A stretch of DNA of 64,000 nt from the NCBI GenBank assembly GCA_001604385.1, contig LVBK01000020.1:79481-143480 (forward strand), read 5' to 3'. Shown in pieces: positions 8,531 to 17,663 of the stretch. Each line of letters starts with the position of its first letter. Position 1 is the first letter of the stretch. Below the pieces are notes generated by a model. The model saw only the letters and a program-made list of their open reading frames with translations, was not told where the DNA came from and did no database searches. Both the position numbers and the translations under genes were made by a program. Origin of the DNA: Spirochaetales bacterium Spiro_09 (lineage in GTDB: Bacteria; Spirochaetota; Spirochaetia; Treponematales; Treponemataceae).

Positions 8531-11245
8531 CTACAATTGTATACCCATGACGAGGGCCGTAACCGTAAAGCCGTTTTGTTCAAAGAGCCAGGCGTAGCGG
8601 ATGCCGGCCTGTATTTCGAATGGCAGCTGAAGCGGCATGAAGTGTGATATCAGATCAAGGCCAACCGCTTTGAGGGTTTCCCCGCTCTCCAGAATACTGT
8701 TTGCGTCGTAGAATACTTCTGCGGCGATTTTATTGAAATACACCAGTGAGCCGAGCGCGGCATCGGGATAAACGAGGGGAAGATTCCAGCTGAGACCTGC
8801 CGACACACGCCCTTTTCCCGACATGCCGTCCGAGCCCTTGTAGTATCCGGTCATCACTGGCTGCGCGTCATCCGGCGCGAATTCCGAAGCGGCATAGAAG
8901 CCGATGCTGTCGCGACGCAGTGGGCCCCTGAGGGATGAGCGCACGGAAGACCACAGATGGGCTGTATCACGCGCCTTTGCGGGATCGGCGGTCAGCGCGC
9001 CAAGCACGGCAACGCTCGTCAGCGGATGATACCATTGCTGCGATATCTGGGCCAGGACAAGCGCCTCCGCCTCGGATCCGGTGAATCTGCTTCCCGTGGA
9101 AAGGGCAAGCAGGGTATGGAAACTCCAGGTGCCCGGCCTTTCGACACCGAAGGGCAGTTCAACTCCTGCGGTAAACTGCGCACTGTTATCCTGTGCGATG
9201 TTGTCGGGTGCTCCGGAAAAGAGTGCTGAAAGGGTTAACCGGGGCCGATACCGCGACCAGCGGGTAGTCCATGAACCGGTAACAGTACTGGTGCGGACAT
9301 CCCAGAGCGAGAGAAAATCATGCGAAAGTACCCCGGCGAGATTGTCGATTCCGAGTGTCAGGCCGATTCTGCTTCGTGTCAATTCATCAACTGCAATACC
9401 CCACCGGGTAGGGCGGTTGCCATCAAGCTCGGCCGTCCAGTCACGGACGGGACCCTCGAATTTTGCAATCAGTGAAGGGTTAATCTCTGTGGCCGGTCCT
9501 TCCTGCGTGTGGGCTGTATGATAAAAATCCTCCCGCACAATCGGGACATTGCTCCGGCTTATTGGCACTATGTCATCGCTGTTGACCACTGCGATGCTGT
9601 CACCCGTCGATCCGGAAAAGTCGACAAAGTAAAGGTTTCCCGAATCCGGGTCAGGCGTCGGGTATCGGGCGGAATAGGGCCTGCCGAACAGCTGTTCGGG
9701 GGCCGATCCCTCGTTCATGCGCCACAGGGTTTCAATCCCGGACCAGGTGGAGCTGAATACGATCGAGTTTGAATCAGCTACCGGACTGGATATACGCTCT
9801 TCCTGCGATTGCATCATAACGCGCAGTGTCCCAGTGTCCATGTCGAGGGTAACCAGGCGGCTTCCCTGCCATTGGGCCCGGAATGAATACGGGTAGAGGA
9901 TGCCGATAAGGGTCCGGCTGTCTGCTCCAAAGCGGAAATCGGCCAGTATTGTGCCCGGCTCGCATGTAAAGCGGGATACTTCGCTGAAATCGGCAAGGGA
10001 CAGAAGAAGAATTGAGTACTCCCCTTCAGGCGAACGGGCACGAACCGCAATCACTGTTCCATCGGGACTGAGCGCCGGATGGTCAAGGTTTCCTCCGTTC
10101 GCCAGGACGCGCGTACGGCCGGTGCGGGTGTCACGGACAATAATTCGCGTTGTTGATGAGGCAAACACCGTGTCAAACTGAAATTCGTCCCAGGCAATCA
10201 GGGATCCCGCGGCGCTGAGTGCCGATGCGGGGCGAGCGCGCGCAAGCAGCCGGGTTTCTCCGTTCGAGTGGCGTACAATTTCAGAAATACCGTCTGTTCG
10301 GGTATGATAGATGAGTGAACCGTCATCGATCCGGTTAAGGTGGGTAATTTCCCGAAAGGTCTGTTCCCGGGGCGGAACTATCCATCGTACCGGTGTGACC
10401 GGCAGTGTCAACTGCTGCCGTTCCCAGAAGGCTCGATACCAGGCAGTCATTTCCCGCAGCGAGTTCTTGCCTCCTTTACCGGTTACCGCTTTCATGGCGC
10501 GATAGGGCCCCCATGCAGGTACCGGTGTTTGAGTCCAGGCGTTCAACAGGGTTTTCGGTGCTTCCGGCGAATATTCGCTTCTCATCCAGGCCTGCATTAC
10601 ATAGCCGAAGGTATAGGCATCCGGCACCTCATCCCGGAAGGAACCGAGAAGGAACTTGTTATAGGACCACTCTTTGTTCTCCAGAACAATTGCCTTGAAG
10701 AGTTTGGTAAAATCAGGATCCCGGCCCCTGCCTCCCGAAGTATATATCGTTTCCGCCATTACCGCATCGCCCTCAAGCCACCACAGGGGCATCAGGGGAA
10801 GAAAGCCGATTTCACCGTTCAAAAAATAGAGGGCCCGTGTCGTGTTCCGGTTCAGAGAATCGATCTGAAACATGTGTCGGCCCTCGTGAATGGCAAGCAG
10901 TGTCAGCCAATCGCTTCCGAAGGATACTCCCGGCGACGTAAAAAAGGTAGCTCTCCGGGGCAACAGGCTGACGCTGCCGTTGGCGTGCGCGGTGAAGGGG
11001 TTCAAAAGAACGGGGAAACGGTAGTTTCGAGAGGGCTGCAGCGCTGATTGTTGAAAGGGCCACAAATGTTCGAGTATGGCTGCCGAATATCGGGCGTCCT
11101 CTTCCAGAAAAGCGGGAAAAATAATCTCGTAGTGCTCGCTGTCCAGTTTTTTCCATCCCGCAGTTCCCTGTGGAACCGGCTGGGCTGTGAGCAGAAGCGG
11201 GCATGAGAGGACGGCAAGGACCATCACCAAGTGTCGTTTACTCAT
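8531..11245 (-). CDS. exported zinc peptidase-like / TolB-type propeller / C-terminal barrel protein
   Basis: About 904 residues from the ATG at 11245, chosen because it gives a compact signal peptide (MSKRHLVMVLAVLSCPLLLT-AQ). In-frame ATGs at 11287 (AGGA 12 nt upstream) and 11311 are alternatives. Near residues 118-122 stands HEGRH, and about 35 residues later WWLEGDAVMAE, the spacing and context of a gluzincin zinc site (HExxH plus a downstream Glu). The middle (about 300-600) is rich in TolB/WD40-like blades (HPALSPDGTVIAVRA, YPTPDPDSGNLYFVD). The last roughly 270 residues alternate polar and hydrophobic positions with aromatic girdles, as in outer-membrane beta-barrels. This suggests a surface or periplasmic peptidase tethered by its own barrel. 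It ends 12 bp from the convergent 3353 gene. Confidence 0.72.
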   Translation of the reverse strand: MSKRHLVMVLAVLSCPLLLTAQPVPQGTAGWKKLDSEHYEIIFPAFLEEDARYSAAILEHLWPFQQSALQPSRNYRFPVLLNPFTAHANGSVSLLPRRATFFTSPGVSFGSDWLTLLAIHEGRHMFQIDSLNRNTTRALYFLNGEIGFLPLMPLWWLEGDAVMAETIYTSGGRGRDPDFTKLFKAIVLENKEWSYNKFLLGSFRDEVPDAYTFGYVMQAWMRSEYSPEAPKTLLNAWTQTPVPAWGPYRAMKAVTGKGGKNSLREMTAWYRAFWERQQLTLPVTPVRWIVPPREQTFREITHLNRIDDGSLIYHTRTDGISEIVRHSNGETRLLARARPASALSAAGSLIAWDEFQFDTVFASSTTRIIVRDTRTGRTRVLANGGNLDHPALSPDGTVIAVRARSPEGEYSILLLSLADFSEVSRFTCEPGTILADFRFGADSRTLIGILYPYSFRAQWQGSRLVTLDMDTGTLRVMMQSQEERISSPVADSNSIVFSSTWSGIETLWRMNEGSAPEQLFGRPYSARYPTPDPDSGNLYFVDFSGSTGDSIAVVNSDDIVPISRSNVPIVREDFYHTAHTQEGPATEINPSLIAKFEGPVRDWTAELDGNRPTRWGIAVDELTRSRIGLTLGIDNLAGVLSHDFLSLWDVRTSTVTGSWTTRWSRYRPRLTLSALFSGAPDNIAQDNSAQFTAGVELPFGVERPGTWSFHTLLALSTGSRFTGSEAEALVLAQISQQWYHPLTSVAVLGALTADPAKARDTAHLWSSVRSSLRGPLRRDSIGFYAASEFAPDDAQPVMTGYYKGSDGMSGKGRVSAGLSWNLPLVYPDAALGSLVYFNKIAAEVFYDANSILESGETLKAVGLDLISHFMPLQLPFEIQAGIRYAWLFEQNGFTVTALVMGIQL

Positions 11246-11337
11246 AGATTCAGGTATACCACGCTGCCATGAAAATGTTGACCCCATGACGCGCTTTTTC
11301 CTGTTTGTCAAAATATCGGTAACCTTTCATGATTTTC

Positions 11338-11366
11338 TTGTCCGGTAGCGGGATGCATAGTATAAA
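11338..11366 (+). promoter_or_regulatory. putative leaderless promoter of chrA
   Basis: TTGTCC (11338-11343), a 17-bp spacer, then TATAAA (11361-11366). The expected start site is about 7 nt downstream, at the chrA ATG (11373), which has no spaced Shine-Dalgarno sequence. Confidence 0.5.
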
Positions 11367-11372
11367 GAAAGG

Positions 11373-12554
11373 ATGGAACAGCCTGTCAAAACAACCGCAT
11401 TCCTTGCAGATGTCTTTGTGTGCGCGTTGGGAGCCTACGGAGGCCCGGAAGCCCACATGGGCGTTTTCCTGGATCAACTGGTGGTCAGAAGAAAATATCT
11501 GACCGAGGGGGAACTGGTCGAATTGCTCGCACTGTGCAGCGTCCTCCCGGGACCTACCAGCACTCAAACCATTGTCGCCGTCGGCTATAAGACAGGCGGG
11601 CCGTGGCTTGCCCTGCTCACCATGCTGGTTTGGGCCGCACCCGCCATAGCCGTCATGACCATCCTGTCGTTTATGTTCAGTTTTCTTGATGCGATCGGCC
11701 TTTCGCGCAATATGTTGCGCTTTATCGGGCCGGCAGCGGTTGGCTTTATTGTGGTCGCTGCATGGAAAATCGGTAAGAAAGTTGTTGTAGACAGGCTGAC
11801 GGCCTTTTTGTGCCTCATATCCGCCCTCATTACCTGGTTTTTTCATACACCCTGGGTTTTCCCGGTGTTGCTGGCCCTTGGTGGCGTGGTGACAGTTGTC
11901 GCTTCAGGAGAGAAAACGCTGTGGAAGCGTGTTGACCTGAACCCTCCCTGGATATATCTTTTTATTTTCTTTTTTATAGCCGGAGCCGCTCTTGTCGGCG
12001 CGGCTGTATTTCCCGGCAGTCTGGTTTCCCTTTTCGAGAAATTCTACCGATACGGGTATCTGGTTTTTGGAGGGGGACAGGTTGTGGTTCCCCTTATGTA
12101 TTCGGAACTGGTTGATGTATACCGCTATATGGATAATACGGAATTCCTGACCGGATACGGACTTGTACAGGGAATACCGGGGCCCATGTTCAGCTTTGCT
12201 TCCTGGGCCGGGGCTCTGGCGGCTCGCAGCGGGGGCCGGGTCTTACAAGCTGTGGGTGGTATGCTGGGGGGACTCGGAATTTTTCTTCCCGGCCTTCTCC
12301 TCATTTATTTTGTGTATCCTGCCTGGGAACGGCTCAAAAGCATTCCCGCCATCCGCATATCGCTGAAAGGTATCGGTGCGGTTGCAGGCGGTCTTATCGC
12401 GGTGGCTGCCTTTGTCCTTGCGGCAAAGAACGGCCTGACCGCGGTCAATCTGCTTGCGACCGCGATAACCATCGCCCTTCTGTTGACCGGACGGGTTCCC
12501 GCCCCGCTTATTGTTGCCCTTGCCCTGCTGTCGGGCTTTTTCTTGCCGTTGTAG
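11373..12554 (+). CDS. chrA: ChrA-family chromate/anion transporter
   Basis: A 393-residue inner-membrane protein of the long-chain CHR family (two homologous halves, about 10-12 helices). Family motifs are clear in both halves: the N-terminal GGPEAHMGVF and LPGPTSTQ, and the C-terminal FGGGQVVVPLM and QGIPGPMFSFA. ChrA proteins carry chromate and probably sulfate out of the cell by an anion/proton mechanism, so resistance or sulfate handling is likely. The length is typical of fused CHR proteins, so it needs no partner. The AAAGG touching the ATG is too close to act as a Shine-Dalgarno, and a -10 TATAAA ends 6 nt before the start, so the mRNA looks leaderless. Confidence 0.92.
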   Translation: MEQPVKTTAFLADVFVCALGAYGGPEAHMGVFLDQLVVRRKYLTEGELVELLALCSVLPGPTSTQTIVAVGYKTGGPWLALLTMLVWAAPAIAVMTILSFMFSFLDAIGLSRNMLRFIGPAAVGFIVVAAWKIGKKVVVDRLTAFLCLISALITWFFHTPWVFPVLLALGGVVTVVASGEKTLWKRVDLNPPWIYLFIFFFIAGAALVGAAVFPGSLVSLFEKFYRYGYLVFGGGQVVVPLMYSELVDVYRYMDNTEFLTGYGLVQGIPGPMFSFASWAGALAARSGGRVLQAVGGMLGGLGIFLPGLLLIYFVYPAWERLKSIPAIRISLKGIGAVAGGLIAVAAFVLAAKNGLTAVNLLATAITIALLLTGRVPAPLIVALALLSGFFLPL

Positions 12555-12568
12555 GAAGCTCTCTCCGG

Positions 12569-13942
12569 TCAGTCTGATCCGAGTTCTGCGGCGATGTGTT
12601 TGTCATGCCCATGAATCCGCTCGAAGATTTTCAGCCAATGGCCCGAGCGGTAATAAAAGAAGCCGGCAATGGTTCCGACAAGCCAGCCGGTCGGAAAAGC
12701 CATCCATACACCGGTAACACCGAACAGGCGGGAAAATAAAATGGCAGCGGGTACACGAATAAGCCACATGGCGACAATGGTATTGATGAGCGGCATGAAT
12801 GTGTCGCCTGCTCCCCGAATGATGCCGTTGTACATGAACATGACGGAAAACAGTACAAAACAGGGACCGATGATTTGCAGATAACTGTATCCGATACGGA
12901 TAACCCCCGGGTCGCGATTGAACATCCCGATCAATTCTTTTCCGAAGACCAGGAATATAATCGCCGCAAGGACCGATATGCTGACCGAGAGTATGAGCGA
13001 AGCGTTCAAGCCGCGCTTCACGCGATGGGGCATGCGGGCTCCCAGATTTTGTCCGACAAAGGTTGAAAGAGCCATTGCGATGGTCATTGACGGAAGAGAC
13101 GCAAGACTGTCCAGACGGGTTGCCGCTGCATACCCGGCAATGGCGTCGGTTCCGAAACTGTTGACAATACCGGTCATCGCGCTGATTCCGAGAGCCACCA
13201 GCGATTGCTGTATACCCGAGGGGATACCGATTTTTATGCTGAGCATGAAAATGTCGCGGTTAAATCGTAACTGAAGAAAATTCACTTTTAATAATTTGTG
13301 TTTTCTGTTGAGCCACCAGGCTGATCCGATGAGCGAAACCGTTTGACTGATAATGGTTGCCAGGGCTACCCCCGCAACGCCCCAACCAAAGAAAATAACA
13401 AACACAAGATCCAGCACGATATTTATACCGGTGGACACCAGCAGCATGTACAGGGGAGTGCGGGAATCGCCCAGGCCGCGCAGGATTCCGCTGATGGTAT
13501 TGAAACCGAGCGAAGGCAGCATGCCGAGGCTGAAAATACGCAGATACAGGCTTGCTTGCGGCAGTACCTCGGGCGGGCTTTGAAGCAGGCGCATGACCGG
13601 CTCGGCGCCAAAAAAGCCGATAACCATCAGGACCAGGCTTGCCCAGAAGGTAAAGATATAGGTTGTTTCTATCGCGAGCTTAACCTTTTCCTCGTCTTTT
13701 GCTCCCTGATACTGGGCGATCAGGATGTTTGATCCCATTGAAAAGCCCATAAAAAGAGATAACAGAAGGAATATTACCGGAAAGCTTGCCCCGACTGCTG
13801 CCAGAGCTTCTTTTCCGACCCAGTTTCCGACCACTATGCTGTCAACCATATTATATAATTGCTGAAACAGATTACCGATGAGCATCGGTATTGAAAACAG
13901 GATGATGAGCCTCGTTTCGCTGCCCTTTGTCAAATCATGCAT
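12569..13942 (-). CDS. MATE-family multidrug/Na+ antiporter
   Basis: A 457-residue, 12-helix integral membrane protein. It has the duplicated MATE pattern, with hallmark stretches such as FSIPMLIGNLFQQLYNMVDS near the N terminus, VGASFPVIF, GISAMTGIVNSFG, and a second-half FVGQNLGA. It should export cationic compounds using a Na+ or H+ gradient. The start is ATG 13942 (MHDLTKGSETRL) because AGGA lies 6-7 nt upstream; a 31-codon upstream extension of the frame lacks family similarity. It is convergent with chrA (14-bp gap). The substrate is unknown. Confidence 0.92.
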   Translation of the reverse strand: MHDLTKGSETRLIILFSIPMLIGNLFQQLYNMVDSIVVGNWVGKEALAAVGASFPVIFLLLSLFMGFSMGSNILIAQYQGAKDEEKVKLAIETTYIFTFWASLVLMVIGFFGAEPVMRLLQSPPEVLPQASLYLRIFSLGMLPSLGFNTISGILRGLGDSRTPLYMLLVSTGINIVLDLVFVIFFGWGVAGVALATIISQTVSLIGSAWWLNRKHKLLKVNFLQLRFNRDIFMLSIKIGIPSGIQQSLVALGISAMTGIVNSFGTDAIAGYAAATRLDSLASLPSMTIAMALSTFVGQNLGARMPHRVKRGLNASLILSVSISVLAAIIFLVFGKELIGMFNRDPGVIRIGYSYLQIIGPCFVLFSVMFMYNGIIRGAGDTFMPLINTIVAMWLIRVPAAILFSRLFGVTGVWMAFPTGWLVGTIAGFFYYRSGHWLKIFERIHGHDKHIAAELGSD

Positions 13943-14066
13943 GGATATTCCTTTTGTCAGGGATGGATGTTTTGTTATTGGCCATTTATCTGATAGCCTG
14001 GTACAAAGAATACCGGAGCACTTCGTCAGATACAAGACCTCCGTACCTTTCTTTTCCGGTATTTAT

Positions 14067-14095
14067 TTGCCTTCGGGCGCCAGCTTTTGTATACT
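14067..14095 (+). promoter_or_regulatory. putative promoter of tpx
   Basis: TTGCCT (14067-14072), a 17-bp spacer and TATACT (14090-14095) give a start site near 14102 and an 18-nt leader carrying the AGGAGG Shine-Dalgarno of tpx. Confidence 0.5.
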
Positions 14096-14119
14096 ATGGC
14101 TAACAACAGGAGGTTGTGT

Positions 14120-14629
14120 ATGGCAAAAATTACCCTGGGCGGATCGCCCATAGAAACATCCGGTTCTCTTCCCGCCGTCGGTTCGGTGGTTCCCGACTTT
14201 CTACTGACCAGGGAAGACCTGTCAGATGCCCGGCTTGCGGATTTCTCCGGAAAAATAAAGATTGTCAATATCGTGCCCAGTCTTGATACCGGCGTCTGTG
14301 CCGCGAGCGCGCGGAGGTTTGACCATGAGGTCGCGAAGCTTGGGTCGGTGGTACTCCTGACCGTTTCGAATGATCTACCCTTTGCCATGAGCCGGTTTTG
14401 CAAGGCGGAAGGCCTTTCCAATGTAATTTCCCTTTCGCAGCTGCGCAACCGTTCGTTCGGGACTGATTGGGGGGTAGCAATAACAACGGGACCCCTTGCC
14501 GGTCTTTTGTCCCGTGCTGTCGTCATTCTGGACAAGGATAATCGTGTCGCGTATACGGAACAGGTTCCCGAAATAAAACAGGAACCGGATTATGAGAGGG
14601 CTCTTGAAGCGGTACGAAAGCTGATCTGA
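14120..14629 (+). CDS. tpx: thiol peroxidase Tpx (atypical 2-Cys peroxiredoxin)
   Basis: A 169-residue cytoplasmic peroxidase that reduces H2O2 and alkyl hydroperoxides using thioredoxin. Peroxidatic Cys60 lies in PSLDTGVC and resolving Cys94 in SRFCKAEGL, a 34-residue spacing identical to that in E. coli Tpx. The N-terminal ITLGGSPIETSG and the VPDFLLT strand are also family-typical. The start at 14120 is fixed by AGGAGG 7 nt upstream; the in-frame ATGs at 14087 and 14096 would place coding over the promoter. It is monocistronic and is followed by a hairpin. Confidence 0.96.
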   Translation: MAKITLGGSPIETSGSLPAVGSVVPDFLLTREDLSDARLADFSGKIKIVNIVPSLDTGVCAASARRFDHEVAKLGSVVLLTVSNDLPFAMSRFCKAEGLSNVISLSQLRNRSFGTDWGVAITTGPLAGLLSRAVVILDKDNRVAYTEQVPEIKQEPDYERALEAVRKLI

Positions 14630-14646
14630 GAGCGTTTATCCATATC

Positions 14647-14672
14647 CCCGATGCTCGGTAACCGGCATCGGG
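14647..14672. repeat. hairpin between convergent tpx and cyclase genes
   Basis: An 8-bp perfect stem, CCCGATGC (14647-14654) and GCATCGGG (14665-14672), with a 10-nt loop. It sits between two convergent genes, but neither strand has a U-tract, so an intrinsic terminator is doubtful. It may instead mark mRNA 3' ends after processing. Confidence 0.45.
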
Positions 14673-14709
14673 AGACGTTCGTACGGGCAGCCTGGAGGAA
14701 TAGTCGGGC

Positions 14710-16056
14710 TCAGCAACCCTTTCGCTTTACCTCATTGTACATAGCCACGAAGGCCGCGTTCGGGAAGTTGTTGTCAAAGTCCAGGCACAGATCCTTTTTG
14801 ATGCCGTGTACGTAAAACATCTCGTAGGTTTCGCCGTTTTTCGCTTCCACAATACCCCTGTTCTCGCATTCAAAGAAGTCCTTGACCTGCTCGTAGGTTG
14901 ACCGGGAAATGTTCACCTTGTTTGGCGCGCTGTACTTCTCCATGCGGGAGGCCATGTTGACGGTCGATCCGAATATGTCGTACGAGAATTTCAGGGATCC
15001 CAGGACACCCGCTATAACCGGTCCGGTATGAACCCCGATTCTCATATCGAAACACAGGGGCGACTCGCATTCTTCGGCATCCCGCTTGACGAAATCCATA
15101 AAATCGAAGGCTGCCAGAATGCAGTCAATGGCATGCGTTGGTATGCTTGTGTCCAGACCGCCGGCCAACATGTACGCGTCCCCGATCGTCTTTATTTTCT
15201 CAAGATCATACTTTTTCGTAATGTAGTCGAAGTAGCTGAAGTACTTGTCCAGGGTTGAAATGACCGGTTCCGCGGCGATTCCCTCGGTTATCTGGGTAAA
15301 ACCGACAAAATCAGCGAACAGAACGGTGACCCCCTCGTAATTGACCGGCAGGGCTTTCCCGCGGGTTTTCAGCTCCCGGGCGACCTGTGCGGGAAGAATG
15401 TTCAGGAGCAGGGCCTCCGACTTTTTTTTCTCCGCGTCAAGCTCGTTCGCCTGGAGGAAGTTCATGCGGACGTACCATTCCCGGGAATACCCGCCGATCA
15501 GGCCGATAAGCGAAAATGCGCCGACAATGAAGCTGACATACACAATGGACACCGGATCGGCGCGCAGGCCAAAAATAAGCACAATGAAAAGGAGAATCAG
15601 ATCAAAGACCAGGTAGATGACGGCGTGGATATACCTGATGGTCGCGAAGGTCAGCGGGAAGACTATGACGATAGAGCTGATAAAGGCGAAGTATTCGCTC
15701 GGGAAGTTACAGACGAGGGCGAGAAAAATATGTCCAAGCTGCGTGCCAACCAGGATGATGAAGGACCAGACTTCAATCTTACCCTTATGTTTCCAGGTCA
15801 TGAACAGGCAAAAACTGAACACTACCGGCGCGACGCCAAGGCGTACCAGCAGGGATATAAACAGACTTTCCGGCACAATCAGGTGATCCAGCGCGCTGAA
15901 TGACATAAAAAGGATCAAGCCCAATATGAGCGCGAAGCGCGATTGCATGAGCGAATGCTTGACGTTGCGTATCCAGAACAGCCGCTCGAGGCGACGGTCC
16001 GCAAACCCTCTTATCCGTAATATACCCTGATTTGTTTCTGCGTGTTTATTTTCCAT
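14710..16056 (-). CDS. membrane class III adenylate cyclase
   Basis: A 448-residue protein: about six transmembrane helices (residues 35-210), a short linker with the NILPAQVARELK signature, and a class III cyclase domain (about 240-420). Metal-binding aspartates are in VLFADFVGFT and KTIGDAYM. The purine-selecting positions are Lys (EKIKTIG) and Asp (SYDIFGSTVN), the ATP-type pair, so cAMP rather than cGMP is predicted. Catalytic Asn/Arg are plausible in STVNMASRME. The protein should turn a membrane signal into cAMP. The start has only a weak AGG; TTGACA (16086-16091), an 18-bp spacer and CACAAT (16062-16067) end 5 nt before the ATG, suggesting an own, nearly leaderless promoter lying in the end of the sirtuin gene. 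Confidence 0.9.
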   Translation of the reverse strand: MENKHAETNQGILRIRGFADRRLERLFWIRNVKHSLMQSRFALILGLILFMSFSALDHLIVPESLFISLLVRLGVAPVVFSFCLFMTWKHKGKIEVWSFIILVGTQLGHIFLALVCNFPSEYFAFISSIVIVFPLTFATIRYIHAVIYLVFDLILLFIVLIFGLRADPVSIVYVSFIVGAFSLIGLIGGYSREWYVRMNFLQANELDAEKKKSEALLLNILPAQVARELKTRGKALPVNYEGVTVLFADFVGFTQITEGIAAEPVISTLDKYFSYFDYITKKYDLEKIKTIGDAYMLAGGLDTSIPTHAIDCILAAFDFMDFVKRDAEECESPLCFDMRIGVHTGPVIAGVLGSLKFSYDIFGSTVNMASRMEKYSAPNKVNISRSTYEQVKDFFECENRGIVEAKNGETYEMFYVHGIKKDLCLDFDNNFPNAAFVAMYNEVKRKGC

Positions 16057-16080
16057 ACCTGATTGTGCGGGCTGCCGGTT

Positions 16081-16842
16081 TTATCTGTCAAGCTCCAATG
16101 TGCGCAGAAGGCCGGTAAAAGTCGTTTCAAGGTCCTCAAAGCGCAAAAAGGCGCGGTCGTCAAGCGCGGTCGGCATGTCATTCACCAGAACAATTCGGCC
16201 TCCCGCGCGAAGCGTCCGTTCGGGCAAACCGGCGGCGGGGTGGACAATGAGCGAGGTTCCCAGTACCAGCATGAGATCCGCCTTCCTTGATTCGTCTATG
16301 GCCTCTTCCAGGGCTTTTTTGGGCAAGGCCTCGCCGAAGAATGTTATGTCGGGTTTCAGAATGCCGCCGCAGGCGGGACAACGGGGTATTTCCCCGCGGC
16401 GTACCACATTTGCCACCTCGGAAAAACCTTGCTGGAAACCGCAGGAAAGACAGTGGTGAACGGCGGGAGAACCGTGAATTTCTATAACCCTTCTCGATCC
16501 TGCTTTCGTGTGCAGGAGGTCAATGTTTTGCGTGATGACCGCATCCAGATACCCCGCGCTTTCCAGGGCCGCAAGGGCCATATGCACCGTAGACGGTTTT
16601 TTGTCATCGAGCGCATAGATAAAGTCGCCGCTCATCCGGTAAAAATAGGAGGGGTCGTGCCTGAATATTGAAATGTCGAAGATGGTATCGGCATTCATCG
16701 TGCGGTACAAACCGTTTTTCCCGCGGAAATCCTGAATGCCGGATAGTGTGCTGACTCCGGCGCCGGTCAGGGCAACACAGCGGGACGCACTCCGTATCGC
16801 CTCGGCGAGTGCGGAGATCGCCCCCTCGTCACGGGCACCCAT
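16081..16842 (-). CDS. cobB: Sir2-family NAD-dependent protein deacylase
   Basis: A 253-residue sirtuin. The NAD-binding signature GAGVSTLSGIQDFRG (about 27-41), TQNID, the catalytic His in EIHGS and a four-cysteine zinc ribbon (CLSC ... CPAC) are all present, followed by GTSLIVHPAAGLP. It should remove acetyl or longer acyl groups from lysines using NAD+. The ATG at 16842 overlaps the TGA of the upstream esterase as ATGA, so translation is coupled. It is the last gene of a three-gene cassette (nuclease-fold, esterase, sirtuin). Residues specific for desuccinylation were not assessed. Confidence 0.93.
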   Translation of the reverse strand: MGARDEGAISALAEAIRSASRCVALTGAGVSTLSGIQDFRGKNGLYRTMNADTIFDISIFRHDPSYFYRMSGDFIYALDDKKPSTVHMALAALESAGYLDAVITQNIDLLHTKAGSRRVIEIHGSPAVHHCLSCGFQQGFSEVANVVRRGEIPRCPACGGILKPDITFFGEALPKKALEEAIDESRKADLMLVLGTSLIVHPAAGLPERTLRAGGRIVLVNDMPTALDDRAFLRFEDLETTFTGLLRTLELDR

Positions 16843-17663
16843 CAGTGAAGCGCCTGTGCGAACCAGTCGATAAACCGTTCATCGCCGATACCGGTTTTAT
16901 CGTCCGGTTCGATATAAAAGTGCCGCCTGCTTTCATATTCTACATAGCGCGAATCGGGGCAGAGTAGGGAAAGAATCTGGCCGGTTCGGTGACCCTGCTC
17001 GAAAATGCCCGCGTCATTTCGCGCGGTCGCGCAGTAAAACCGCACCCGGGCAGCCCTGAATAGTTCGACAGGCGAGGCCGCGTAATAAGAACTGCCGGAA
17101 GCGACTGCCCTGAAGAGGCGAGGATCATACATGGCAAGTTCCTGCACAAAGGCCGCTCCCTGCGAAAAGCCCCAGCCTCCAATGCGTTTGCTGTCGAGGC
17201 AGGGATATTGAATGCACAGGTTCTGGACAAGGCGGGAGTATGCGTGCGGGTCTGAATAATAGTCGACACGGGCCTGTACGGCAAGAACGGCGGCTCCCCG
17301 CTCTCCGAAGGCTTGCTGGCTCTTGGCGGATGTAAAAAGCCTTCCATACCGGTCTTTCACGATCCCCTTTTCTCCCTGGCCATGGAAGACGATAATGAGT
17401 GGAATGCGTTTTGTGGAACTTTCGCGGTCTATCCCTTCCGGAATAAACAGATTGTAATTAATTCCTGCCGGCGTGAGCGCCCATATCCAGGAACCGCTTT
17501 CAAGACTCTTGTTCGGCCAAAACGCCTTATCATATTTGAGGGCGAGTGACGGCCGCCAGCGAAGCGCGAACGCGCACGCGATCGTGATCAGGACGGCGAT
17601 GCCGATACCGGTGCACAGGCGCGTGGTCATGTGCAATCTCTGTTGACTTCTTTCTTTTATCAT
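16842..17663 (-). CDS. membrane-anchored or exported alpha/beta-hydrolase (esterase-like)
   Basis: A 273-residue alpha/beta-hydrolase resembling the phospholipase/carboxylesterase and polyester-depolymerase group. It starts with an uncleaved-looking hydrophobic segment (about 13-32), so it acts outside the cytoplasmic membrane. The nucleophile elbow is GFSQG (about 170), the oxyanion-hole strand is IVFHGQGEKG, and a C-terminal His lies in SRRHFYI. The ATG at 17663 overlaps the TGA of the preceding gene (ATGA), which favours it over the Met at 17630. The substrate is unknown; short-chain acyl esters are a guess from the fold. Confidence 0.78.
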   Translation of the reverse strand: MIKERSQQRLHMTTRLCTGIGIAVLITIACAFALRWRPSLALKYDKAFWPNKSLESGSWIWALTPAGINYNLFIPEGIDRESSTKRIPLIIVFHGQGEKGIVKDRYGRLFTSAKSQQAFGERGAAVLAVQARVDYYSDPHAYSRLVQNLCIQYPCLDSKRIGGWGFSQGAAFVQELAMYDPRLFRAVASGSSYYAASPVELFRAARVRFYCATARNDAGIFEQGHRTGQILSLLCPDSRYVEYESRRHFYIEPDDKTGIGDERFIDWFAQALH

